Shown in pieces: positions 33,244 to 45,200 of a DNA stretch of 64,000 nt. Each line of letters starts with the position of its first letter. Position 1 is the stretch's first letter. The translations under genes were made by a program, and so were the position numbers. Under the pieces are notes generated by a model. The model did no database searches, was not told the origin of the DNA, and saw only the letters and a list, made by a program, of their open reading frames with translations. This stretch comes from Bolinopsis microptera. Lineage: Eukaryota > Ctenophora > Tentaculata > Lobata > Bolinopsidae. The stretch covers positions 13,115,865-13,179,864 of the forward strand of contig NC_087082.1 in assembly GCF_026151205.1 (NCBI RefSeq), read 5' to 3'.

Positions 33244-36200
33244 ATGTGTTTAGCGACAAAATCAGGGATGGAACATGAAGAAATTGAAAAGGTGGATCTT
33301 GCAAATTGGATGGAGGATATGAAAGAACGGATTAAAGACAAAAAGTTGAACGAAATTGTTATACCAGGAAGCCATGACTCTGGGACTTACTGTATCAACA
33401 GCAAGTCAAAGTAAGATTCTGAAAATATTTGCAGATAATTGCTGTATATAATTTTTGACGATTTTCACTTATAGGTCTTTATCAAAAAATTCGTCGTTTT
33501 ACACTAAATAACCTCTGGACGAAAAAATGAATTTTACTCGATAGGCAAACATACCTCTTACCCAACCTGAAGTTGCACTGCTTGAAGTCTTTACTAGGCA
33601 GATACGGATCCCGTTAGGCAAAAACGCAAAAGTACTCGATTGCCGTAAGTCATGAGTCAAAGTACGAAAAAGTACGAATTTGTAACAGAAATTATTATAT
33701 TTTGACTCGTGTTTCACGCCAAGAGACCTATAAACCTTTCCACTAAACTGTTGGCAGCCCCCCACTTGAGAAACAGTGACATGGGGTAAGTGGGGTGATA
33801 TAGTGATTCTGTAGGTGGATCCACTTTTTTCTATTGACGATGGCTCACTGTTTTGATGGATTTACTCTGATATGGTTATTCCCTGGCACTTGTGTCAGTT
33901 GCTAAATCCATATGTGCGGTATGCAAGCACAGTGTTATTTGAAGGTACGCAGTGAGATGAACAAATTTTATTAAATCTATTCTTTCGTTTAAAATTAATC
34001 AAGTAATGAACTGTTACCTAGGAACAACTAAACATAGGTGTCCGATACATAGACTTGCGAGTGTTCTGGGACAGTGAAACTGATATAAAGTATTTGATAC
34101 ACGATTTCGAAGGAGCAGAACTGCTGAAAGAGTTGGCGGATATTGCTCAGTTTGTGACTAACCATCCAGGCGAAATCGTCATTCTAGACATGAACCATAT
34201 CTACAAGTCAGTGGTATTATACAACTCTACAAGTATATCATTTTATGAGGCATCGTACTTTATCAATGTCTTGTTTAATGCTTAACAAATTATTATGCAA
34301 CTTCATTAACTACCTTATCGGACCTTATTTGGACGGACATTACTTGAACGCTGGAGGCCCTAGCGTTCATCTTAATGTCCGGTTAAATAAAGTCCGTTCA
34401 ATTAATGTCCGTCCAAGTTAAAGTCCGTTGAAATTTTTTCAAAATTTTTTCCATTTCGAACTTTTTACCCAGAATATGACAACTATGAGAACTTTATTGT
34501 GCCAGAAAGACCAAGGAAAGGTTCTCCTTGGTCTGCCGGAGGCACAGAAAACTCTACTAGTATATGATGTTTTCAAGGGTCACTTGGCAGAAAAAGTCAA
34601 CGAAATCATGGCACTCAACAACATAGTTCATGAGCTTATAGTCCCCGCCAACATGACAAACTTGTTCCAGCCTCTAGATATTACGGTAAATCGTGTTGCC
34701 AAGGATATTGTCCGACGTTTTTATAGTTCATATTACTGAGGGGAGGTAATGAAACAGTGCTAGGAAAGCTCCAAGTGATGTTAAGGTTAACCTAAAGTTG
34801 TCTAAGATAAAACCAATTCACGCCGAATGGCTTGTAAAAGTTAACACTGAAATGCAGGACCGGAATAGTTTGATAAAAAAGGTTTCCACAAAGCTAGAAA
34901 TCACTGATGCTTGTTTAAGCATGGACTATTTCATGCACGAAAACCCATTTAATGAAGTCTAGGTAAACTATAGGTAAAAATATAATATTAATCATAAGCT
35001 AAAATGTACTAATCTTTGTATTCTAAATGGGGAAAAAGAAGAGACATTGTCAGTCAGTCGAGAAAATTGTCAGTCAGGCTATATGGCAGCTTTGTAGATG
35101 TTGTGACTATGCTAGTAGTGGTCCCAGGCTTGCGACTGGAATTGCGGTGTTAAATCGATTTAATGGTATACCAACGATCCACCTCCCACTTGTTGTTTGG
35201 TACTTAGCATTAATAGTGTTAGCTGTAGCCATTTATAGCAAGAATCTTAAAACTAAAGGGGATGACAAGGAAAAGAGGAAGGAAAAAGAAAAACGGGACA
35301 TACAATTAATTAAAGTATTTATAGGAGCATTAGATATTGTAATTACAAGCTTCAATAATAAATCACTGACTAAAACTTCTAATTAAAATGACACTTGGTA
35401 CGCTCGCCCATTTTCACTGGTCAGTCTGAACTTCGGTTTAGCACGTTGTACACTTATTCACCTAAGTTTCAGAATTTGTTCAGTTTAGCAGAGTTAGTAC
35501 CCGTGTTTCAATAAATCAAAAGATATCAGGGGAGTTCTTTAATAATGTTACGGTCATCTAGAATACCGAACTTCCTGAAAACGTTATCATATTTCCTCAG
35601 ACAACGTTTAATGCCTTTAATCAGTCTATCACGGCTATATCCTCTATCAATTAGAATTTTGAATATTTTGTGAAGATGGGAGGTAAAGATATCCAATCTA
35701 GTGCAAACATTACCATATCTAAGAACTTGACTTGAAAAAACGTTGTAGCCAACCTCGGTTGGGATGTTACTGTGAGGAAATGTAAGGGATACAACATGAA
35801 AATTAAAATCATCAGTTTTGTTATACACTGATATTTCTAGTCCTTCTGTGGAAATATTAATATTTAAATCAAGGTAGTTAATGATTTTATTATTGGAACC
35901 AGCTCGCTCCATCTCCAATGAATTAGGATAAATATCTTTAATCAATTTATGAAAGTAAAGGTAGTTAATAATAGATAAATCGTCAACATATCGTTTATTA
36001 TTGGATAATATCTTTGCTAATCCCATTTTCTTTTCCTGAAGTAAACGTTTCATATAATTAAATTCCTTTTTGCCAACAGTGAGATCAGCTATAGGGGAAC
36101 TTGAATTTCCACCCATAGGAATACCCTTGGTTTGTATGAATACAATCCCACCGAAGACGACATAAGTGTTATAAATAATAAATTTAACGGCCTCTTTTAG

Positions 36201-39200
36201 GTCATCTTGACTAAAGCAGGCATGAGAATCATAGGTTTTATTGGAAAAGAAACATGTATTACTGTCTCTTTTAGAAATACAAATATATCTATTACGGTCT
36301 GAAAATATTAAATCAACAACTTCATTAATCATATTCTCTACTTCAATCAAGTCTAATCTGGTATAAAGAGTAGTAAAATCATATACTTGTATATTATAAA
36401 CATCGCTATTTTTGATAGCTTCAAGGAATTCACTTGAGGAATCTATGCTCCAAAACATGTTTATACCGCTGTTGTTGTAGATTGCCTCGTTTAGAATGCT
36501 GCTAGTACAAGAGAAACGATCCTTTCTCTAGAAACTAAAATAAGAAGTCTTCAACTCCCGGAAACAGAATACAAAATAGTTCTACAAATGTAAACAAAAG
36601 ACCTGGCCAACGTAACGTGGCTCACTGCCGCTCCTGTTCCAAACTACCGTACCAGGAGCGCAGTGACCCGTGAATAAACATGAAACAAACCGCCGCAGGA
36701 GGGTGAAATCAGGGTAAGTGGCATGCAAACTAATTCTAAGGGACAGAGGGCGCCAAGGAATGTAAAGCGATCCAAAGCAGGGTACAACATCTCACCCCCT
36801 AAAGAACTGGAATAATTTAACTTTAAAAATATTATGACAAACAACTCTTAAGTTGAATCTTAAAGCAGGAGAACACAAAAAAAACTAATCATAATCCCAA
36901 GTATTCACCGTCCGAATAACCGAAATTTAAAAAACCTCATGCGATAATAAAGTCCCCAATAATAATTCGTGTCCCTGATATTTGGGTTAATTCTAACTCT
37001 CCCCAATAATAACATATCATAATAAAGTTCATATAACTCTGAACGCTCGATAAACAGTCCACGATCTGACTCTAGACTCTTGTAGTCTCGTAGGTGCCAG
37101 TCTCTTTGTCGTAGCCAGAGGTTGTAGTGTGTAGAATATGATGATCCTTCTTCCCTCCCAAACCTGAGTTTTTAGAAAAACTCATCCATCATGATGCAGT
37201 AGGTGCGCAGATTGCCTAATGAGGTAATGAGGTATCTGCTTGAATTCCCTGCATAATCACCGTAATCCACAGTGACTTACGTCATTCTGAGATATGTGTC
37301 CAAAGTACTTCCTGAGACGTGTATTAAGAAGTGCATCAACTTGCCCGGTTAAACCAATCAATGACATAGTTATAGCTGGGGCTTGTAGTTTAACGACTTA
37401 CTTCCCCAGTGCAAGGTCGGCACATACTAACGCTCTATCCGTAGCTCTTCGTACCCCTAAATAGCTGTAGGAAGTTCGGTGCATTTCTGGCTCGGGTAGG
37501 ATTTCTTCTGGGAGGTGCTCTTGTTGATTCCGAAGGGTCGACCTCCAGTGGAGCAACGATTTCAAACCCGCTGTCATCCATCTCTTCTGCATTGTCTTGC
37601 TCTGTAGGATCGTCCTGACAGTCAGCTGGTTGCGGGCTACATTGTTCAGTATCTTCTGTAGCCTGATGTGTGGTCGTGGTGCTGTCCCCCATGTGCTGGA
37701 TTTCTGACTGGGCCGTCTCTGGTACTATCTCAACTTCCATACCTACCGTGTCTTTCTGTCTGTTCTCTGGAGCGTGAATCCTGTTTACCAGTCACTGAGG
37801 TGTTATTCACATCTTCGGTAGGTTCGAACTGGCTGGCATTAGCGTTGAGCTGTGACGGCGAGTACCTACTTTTTACGTATCTCTTTAACTTACTGATGTT
37901 TACTAGTTTATCCCTCGATCCGAGGTCAACTACATAGAGATGATCATCGATACGTTTGGTCACTTGGTATGGCCCCTGCCATCTCTTGGCGAACTTATGG
38001 CTAGGGCACTCTATGAGAGTGTAAACCCAATCCCCCTGTTGAAAGTATGGTCCGTGTAAGTTCTTGTTGTACGATGTGTCTGCATAGGAAAAGTCTAACG
38101 CAGCGTGACGTCTCGCCTTGAGACAGATTTCCCTGATGGTACGATATAACTGGTAAGCAGTAGTTCCTTTCTTCGCCGAACTGTCTAGTTGAACGGGATC
38201 CCCGTTTATTTCCAGATCAAGAGGCGTGTTCAGGTGCCGCCCAAAAAGCATAAAGTTTGCCGAAAATCCGGTATGTCTTGACTTCAAGGAGTTGAGTGCA
38301 AAGGTGACGTAGTTGAGATACAAATCCCAGTCGCGGATTTGTTTGTCTGTTAGCGTGACTCTCAAAGACTGGTTGATTCGTTTGTTTGAACGCTCTGCTT
38401 TAGCTGTACTGGAACACTTGTAAGGTACACCGTGAGTTACTCGAATCTTGAAATAGCGGCAAACTTCGTTGAAAATTTCTGCGGTAAAAGAAGTGTCATT
38501 GTCCGCTAAAATTTCTCGAGGATATCCGTATTTCAAGCACCATCCGTGCTGAATCAGTCGTATGGTTTCCTCGCTTCTACGTGTCTTGCATGGGAGGGCA
38601 ACTAAATAGCCGGTAAAAACATCCGTTAAGGTGAGAATGTAGCGGTATCCCCTCTTGGTAACTCCCTCCTTCTCTGGGACGATGTGGTCTATTGAAATCG
38701 CGTCTCCGAACTCATATGTGATTACGTGTCGCAGTGGTGCCTTGAGATACGCTCTAGGTTGCTTACAGCTGCCGCATGTTACACACGATTTTACGTATAG
38801 GTCGATTTCCTCTCTGAGCTGAGGCCAGTAGTATCTCCGCAGTATCTGATTGTATGTCTCGTCCACTCCAGGATGCATGGTGATAAGAGAAGCGTGGTGC
38901 TGATCCAGCACCGTCTTTTTCAAATACTCTGGAATCAATACTAAGTAACGCTGTATCTCTATCTCTTTACTGCCTTTGTTGTGAAGTATCCACTTTTTGC
39001 AAAGCAGTCCTTCTCGAATTACAATCAGATGGAGCTGTTTCCAGTATGTCAGGAGATCACGTGGTAACCGCAGTCTTTGAAGCTTATCAGGCTTGCCCGT
39101 CTCCAACCATTTCTTGACTTCGACGAGAACAGGATCCCTGTTCTGCTCTTGTATTAGCCGATCCTTTTCTATGATTTCGCCAAGCTCCAATTGTTGTGTG

Positions 39201-42200
39201 ATTGAACTTCCGATGGTTGATACCTTAACGTCAACCCTTTCAGTGTTGTTTTGTGCCAACACATCTGTACCGCAAATACAGGCGTCTCTCGTTCTGACTT
39301 TGCTGAAATCAACCGGTTCTGAAGATGTCCAGTCTGCAGTCAAAACTTCTTCATTGATGAGAACATCCATCTCATTGTTCTCCGTGACAAGATCCTTGTC
39401 GGTGTTTATGGTAGTGCAATCCTGTGTGTAGCTGACCTCTTGCACCCTGGTCGTGTTGGCTGATACACTCTTGACCTGTACAGCACTTTCTGCATTACGA
39501 TCCTCGGCTGTCTGCGTGCTCTTGTTCTCTACTCTGGTCTTAAATAGATACCTCGAGAAGAAGTCTGCTATTTCATTTTCCGAGCCTTTGAGGTGTTCTA
39601 ACTCGAATCGGAAATCTGCGAGCTTGTTCAATCTTCTGATCATTGTGGAGTTTGCTTTAGCAAAAAGTTTCTCTAGTGACAATAAGCTGAGGCAATCAGT
39701 CTTCACTAGAAAACGTGTTCCCTTCAGGTACAAGGCAAAATGTTGCAAAGTTTCTACCAGACACTCAAACTCTAACTTACTCTGGCTCCATCGCCGCTTA
39801 TGTTTCGGCACACGTTTCGAAAAGAACGCAATGGTTTTAAGCTCGCCATCCTGTCGCTGGGCCAGTTCAGCACCATAGCCGTGCTCTGAAGCGTCTATCG
39901 TGACAACGTAACTCTGCTCAGGGTCATCCACCCTTGGCAATGTGAGATTAATTTCTTGTGCGATGCGTCGTTTTATCTCCTCAAACCCCTCTTGACATCT
40001 GTTGTTCCAGAAAAACTCGTGTCCTTATCTAGTAACTCGTAGATAGGTTTTGCTAATCCAGCAAATCCCTTCACGAACTTCCGATGATAGCTGAGAAATC
40101 CCATTACCTTTTGTGTTTCCTTGAAGTTCTTGGGAGCTGGTAGGTCTTTTACTGCCTTGACTCTCTCATCATTAATGCTTACTCCCTTGTCCGAGATTGT
40201 CCATCCGACAAACTCTACTTTTCTGCGTAACAGCTTACACTTACTGGGCATGAGCTTCAAATTTGCTTTAGACAAGCGCTCTAACAACAACTCTAACCTG
40301 TCAAAATGGGTCATCTTATCCTCCGATGCTATCATTAAATCATCGAGAAAGTACGCAAGTTGATCTAGAGGAATGTTAGCCAGGAGCTGGTCTATCATTC
40401 GAGCAAACTGGGAGCTTGATGAAACATGTCCCATTACCAGTTTGTTGAAGACGTAGCGTCTTCGATTAGCAGTAAATGCAGTCAGCTTGACCGAATCCCG
40501 GTCGTAATCCACCTGATAAAAGCTTTTGCTGAGATCAAAGGTTGAAAACCATTTTGCCCCCGCCATCTTGTCTGTTACAGTATTAATTCGTGGTAGCATG
40601 TAAGTGTCAGGAAGACATTGACTGTTGAGTGCACGAAAGTCCGCTACAAATCGAAATTGACCGGGTTGGTGGGGTTTGGCAACGAGAAATACTCTCGAAT
40701 TCCAAGGGTTGTCCTCTCCAGTGATCTCGCTGATGATACCGTTGTCCAGCATACCATCCATATGCTTTTGCAGAGCATCCCTCTGCTTGTACGGTGTTGG
40801 TATGGGACAAACATACTGTGGTTCCGCGTTTGGTTTTAGCTTGATAGAGGCGGTGTAGAAGTTGCAATTTCCCAAATCAAACTCATGCCTGGAAAACACA
40901 TTCCTGTATTTCCAAGTGATCTCCTCCAAACGACACCGTTCTTGCTCTGAAATTTCAAGTTCTGTTACGCGAAGTTCTTTGAACAACCTGGACTTAGTCC
41001 ACTCTTCAACATCATGTTTTGCCCGATGCTCTGTTTCACGTGGGATGTCAGTGGTAGCGGTATTGATACTTTGGACTCCCTTCACGTTAGCAAGCTTCTT
41101 GGTTTGCGGCGGAGGATTGAGAAAACCAAGCAATTTCCGTTTGTGAAGTACGACTGGTTCATCGCTAGGATTCAGAACTCTGATAGGTATTTCATTCTCT
41201 TCGCTATGTGACAGAGATTCTGCCGCAAACAACCCGTTTCCCGAAAGATTAGCATAGGGTTCCAATCGACCACTGTAAACTGTCTTTTTATCCAAATTCT
41301 GATTTTGCAGCTTACCTTTAACAAAGGTCATCGAGTTAGCTGGGATGATAACTGTGGACGATGAGCGGACCTTTATTCTCCTGATGACACGAGTGGGTGC
41401 AGGTAGAAATTTTGCGAAGCCTTTACTGGATTCCAGCATGTTGTCCTTTCCATTCACACATAGCCCTCGCGTTCTGATGAAGTCCATTCCCAGTAGAATA
41501 TCGCATTCCATATTGTCTTTCACTACAATGCAAGTCTGATATGCTTCTGTGTCTGCTATCCGCAGTAGAAGGTTTACCTCACCGATAGTGTCGATCTCAT
41601 TCTCAGTGAAAGAAGATAAAACATACTTGGTCCGATCCACTTTATCAATGCCCAGCTGTCTCAATAGTGATGCATTGACGAGGGTGACATGGCTGCCTGT
41701 GTCCACCAGGCAGTTAACTTCATTGCCTTCCGCATGACCCCTCACCACTACATCACTGCCTATGCCTCTAACTGTCCCGGGCCGGTAGTCAGTCCGGCCC
41801 CCATCTAGTTTAAATTGTCTCGGTTGATACTGCAGTTCCTGGCGATATGTCCGACACGGTGGCATCTGAAACAGGTTCTGGTTTCTGGTCGGTTTTGGTA
41901 TCGGTTGCTGGAGCGATCCGTTCTGCCATATGTTCCCCTTTGGTACCTCCCTGTGTTAAAGTTGCGAGAGTTTCTTTGCTCTGTGTATTGTTCACGAGAG
42001 TTTCCTTGCTCCGTGTTCTGGTCGCGAGAGTTTCTGTCATTCCGTTCGATGTCACGTGATCCACGTGCCCTTTCGTCTCTGAAATTGCTACCTCTGTTTT
42101 CACTGCTTGTTTCGTCGTTGATTTTCAGTACTGTCATCTGGTTTTCTAAGTGTGTACCAGGTATTCTACTCCTTTTCATTTTCTCGAACTTCCGTCCAGC

Positions 42201-45200
42201 CGAGACGGCTACTTCAAAATCGTTTTCAGCTCCTGGGGTGGCTAAGATTTTATCATAAAGCTCATCGTTCACCCCGTGCAAAAACGCATTTAAGCAGGCT
42301 TCTGATCTTTCATTTATATTACTATAGGCCGCCCTATTCGCAATGTTTCTTAGTCTACTTGCAAAGGAGTCAACGTCCTCATCCTCCCCTTGTTTTGTGC
42401 AGCCAGCTGTGAGCTGCTGCCGTAACGCCCTCACCTCCGATAGAGGGTAGAGTTCTTCATGACACTTGGCTAGCAGGATATTTAAGTCTGCTTTCTCACT
42501 GTCCGTGAGTTTCTCTACCATTGGAGCGAGTTTCTGTAGAGTGTTGTCGTCCACGTTATTCAGGAGCAAATTAGCTTGCATACTTTTCGGTACCCTGGCA
42601 CTGTCCACAAACATTTTGTATCTGTAACTAAAGGTCGAAAAATCTTCACCCCTCTTGTACTCCCGTGGCTGCTGTACTCGCATTCTTGTTGTTGGTAAAG
42701 TAAAACCAGAATCCCTGATTTCTGTTGAGTGAGCGACTTCCTGTTCCATTGCCTGTAGCTGTGGTGTGGGGGAATTAGCCAATTTGATAATTGGTTTATG
42801 CAAAACCAGGCTTTCCGACATCAAAAGTTCCATAATCTTTTCAGCAATGTCCGACTTGGCTTCGTTTGCCGCATCTAGTTGTTCTTGTATCTCCGTCTTG
42901 TCAGCTTCCTCCGCTTCCAATATCTGTTGTTCAAGTGGAGCAATCCGTCCGTTTGTTGTCTTTAGTTCCTGTCTGAGTTCGTTCAAGCTGTTGTGCTCCT
43001 CCATGGCGATCACAACTCAATACACTAATTGATCCAATTCGTGCAGTCAACTATTATAATACACAGTAATCAATCCGATTAGTGTGAGCAGGTCTCAATC
43101 CGAATATCTGACAAAAGGAATCAAAACTGAACGGGGCACTGAAAGTACTAAAACAAGTTAACCCTTATCATACTGGGGTGCTTGGAGCTCATTCATTACT
43201 GGGGGTGGGTTGAAAGGACCCATCCCTAATAACTTTGGTTCTAGACGGTATTCAGCCACCACAAAAAGTGGAATGCTCTAGTTATACTTAGTTCTACAAG
43301 ACTCATTATGTTCTAAAGGGCCAGATAGTGCACAAGTGCACAAGATAGTCTCCTGCGTTAATTGAGAAATCACGTGGGATATCACAAGTTTATCACATGA
43401 TACAGGCCTCAAAGTGATCCATGATCTCCATATAAGGAGCGGTTGTTGATCTAATTAATCCTCAGGTTACTGGGGGTGGGTTTAATCAACCCATCCCTAA
43501 GAAACGATTGTTGATTCGGATTAGTCCTAGAATACTGGGGGTGGGTTGAATCAACCCATCCCTAAGAAACGACTGTTTATCCGATTTACTCCTAGAATAC
43601 TGGGGATGGGTTGAATCAACCCATCCCAAATCAGCCCGTATAAGGAGTGCTTGTTTTATAAATTGAGTTAAATTTTGCAGAACGCTGCAGGGATTGGTCA
43701 ATCGCAAACATGAGTGTATGTGTGTAAATTTGAAAGTTGTGAACTATGCGACTTTACTCCAAATTTCATTATCAAGGTAAATAAATTTTAGGAAAGACTC
43801 AAACAAACGAAATTTAAAAATAAGGTCAATTTTTCGATCATAATCGGTGTAAAAAAAATTGGATATGAGTATTCGTACGAAAGAATTGATGGTTCATTTA
43901 CACGGGTCACATTATGAAATAAGATGAACCTTCGTGCACATTCTAAGTCCACAACTTTGACACTGACTTTAGACCTTCGACAAACCGCAGACCTTCTTCT
44001 TGTAACCAGGTCCTGATGCGTCCTTTACACACTGAACACACCGACTAGGCAGACCTGGACTCACCAAGGGAAGCAATGGTGTGTTTGGGTCACGACTTGT
44101 ATCATGATCCGTACTCCTCAGAATCTTAGGGTCTTCGGTCTCTAAGTAGCAGTTGGTAAGGGTCCAGGTGCTAAGGCCGTGCAAGGACCTGTTCCTAATA
44201 GCAGGAATGAAGAGGGCACGGGCAAGGTCTAATGGGCTTGATAGGTGTACGTGTATATCACCGAGTTGAGAACTTAAAGTGATTTGAAGAGAATACCATA
44301 CTTTGCTGGTTTGCTCTTCATGCACTGGAGAAAACTGATGCGCTTTCTAGTCGGATACAGGCATTCATCAACTGAGAGGTATTGTTCAGGTATTAGTGCC
44401 GTGGCGAAATTAGCTTGGCACTTTTCGTAAAACTTGCGAATTGCCGTGAACCAGTCTTTTTTCCAATGCTCTGCTCTATCGTGTCGCAACTCTTTAGTTT
44501 CAAATGTTATTTTCGTCGACAGAAAGAAGAATCTGTTCCTAGACATCACCGCAGGAAATGCTGGAAAGTCCGTCAGAAAGTGAGTAAATAGTCCGCAGAT
44601 CGTCAAGGGCAGCTCCTCTCCCCGAAAGTAGATAAGGTCAATGAAAGCACACATCTCAACCTTGTCAGTTATGCTAATGTAGGTGTACTTGTTATTCATA
44701 AGAAGTTCAGGATAAGTTTTCCCATGAATTCAACGATTCGAGCGTTGGTCATGGTATCCTTGACGTTTCAGGTTAATCTGTAGGTACATTGATGTTATTG
44801 TTGTTGTAACCCGTTCAAATAATTTACAACACCACTTGCAGTTGAAGTTAAACATTCAGACGAATTGGAGATATTTTTACTGGCTAACAATAAAACCTTT
44901 CAATAGAAGGTCGAAAAGATACATAAACTTTAGGTTGCCATTGGTTCTTCTACTAATTAACATTATTTTAACAATTTCTTGAAACATTTATTCAAATTTT
45001 TAGATTTGTCATATTGTTTCTCGTAAACTATAGGTGTTCAAGCGGTCGGCTCAAGTGTGTTGAGTTGAGTGTAAGCTTGATTGGATTAGCCATTGACGTG
45101 CATGAAAGGGTGAAGTGCTAGACCCACTATGCTGTTCACTAGGAACCTCAATTTGCTCCCAGAGCTCCTGTATCACGTGATGTGACGCAGTATACCACGT

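Noticed and set aside
36644-36844. ORF with LYPALDRFTFLGALCPLELV, repeated at 45651-45839
   Set aside because: It lies in the LTRs and appears twice only because the LTRs are copies.
37435-37740. Possible env gene of the gypsy element
   Set aside because: No signal peptide, membrane segment or cysteine pattern; the basic RRNPTRARNAP end looks like a pol tail.
41815-42258. Plus-strand ORFs opposite gag and pol
   Set aside because: Shadows of the minus-strand gypsy genes with no features of their own.
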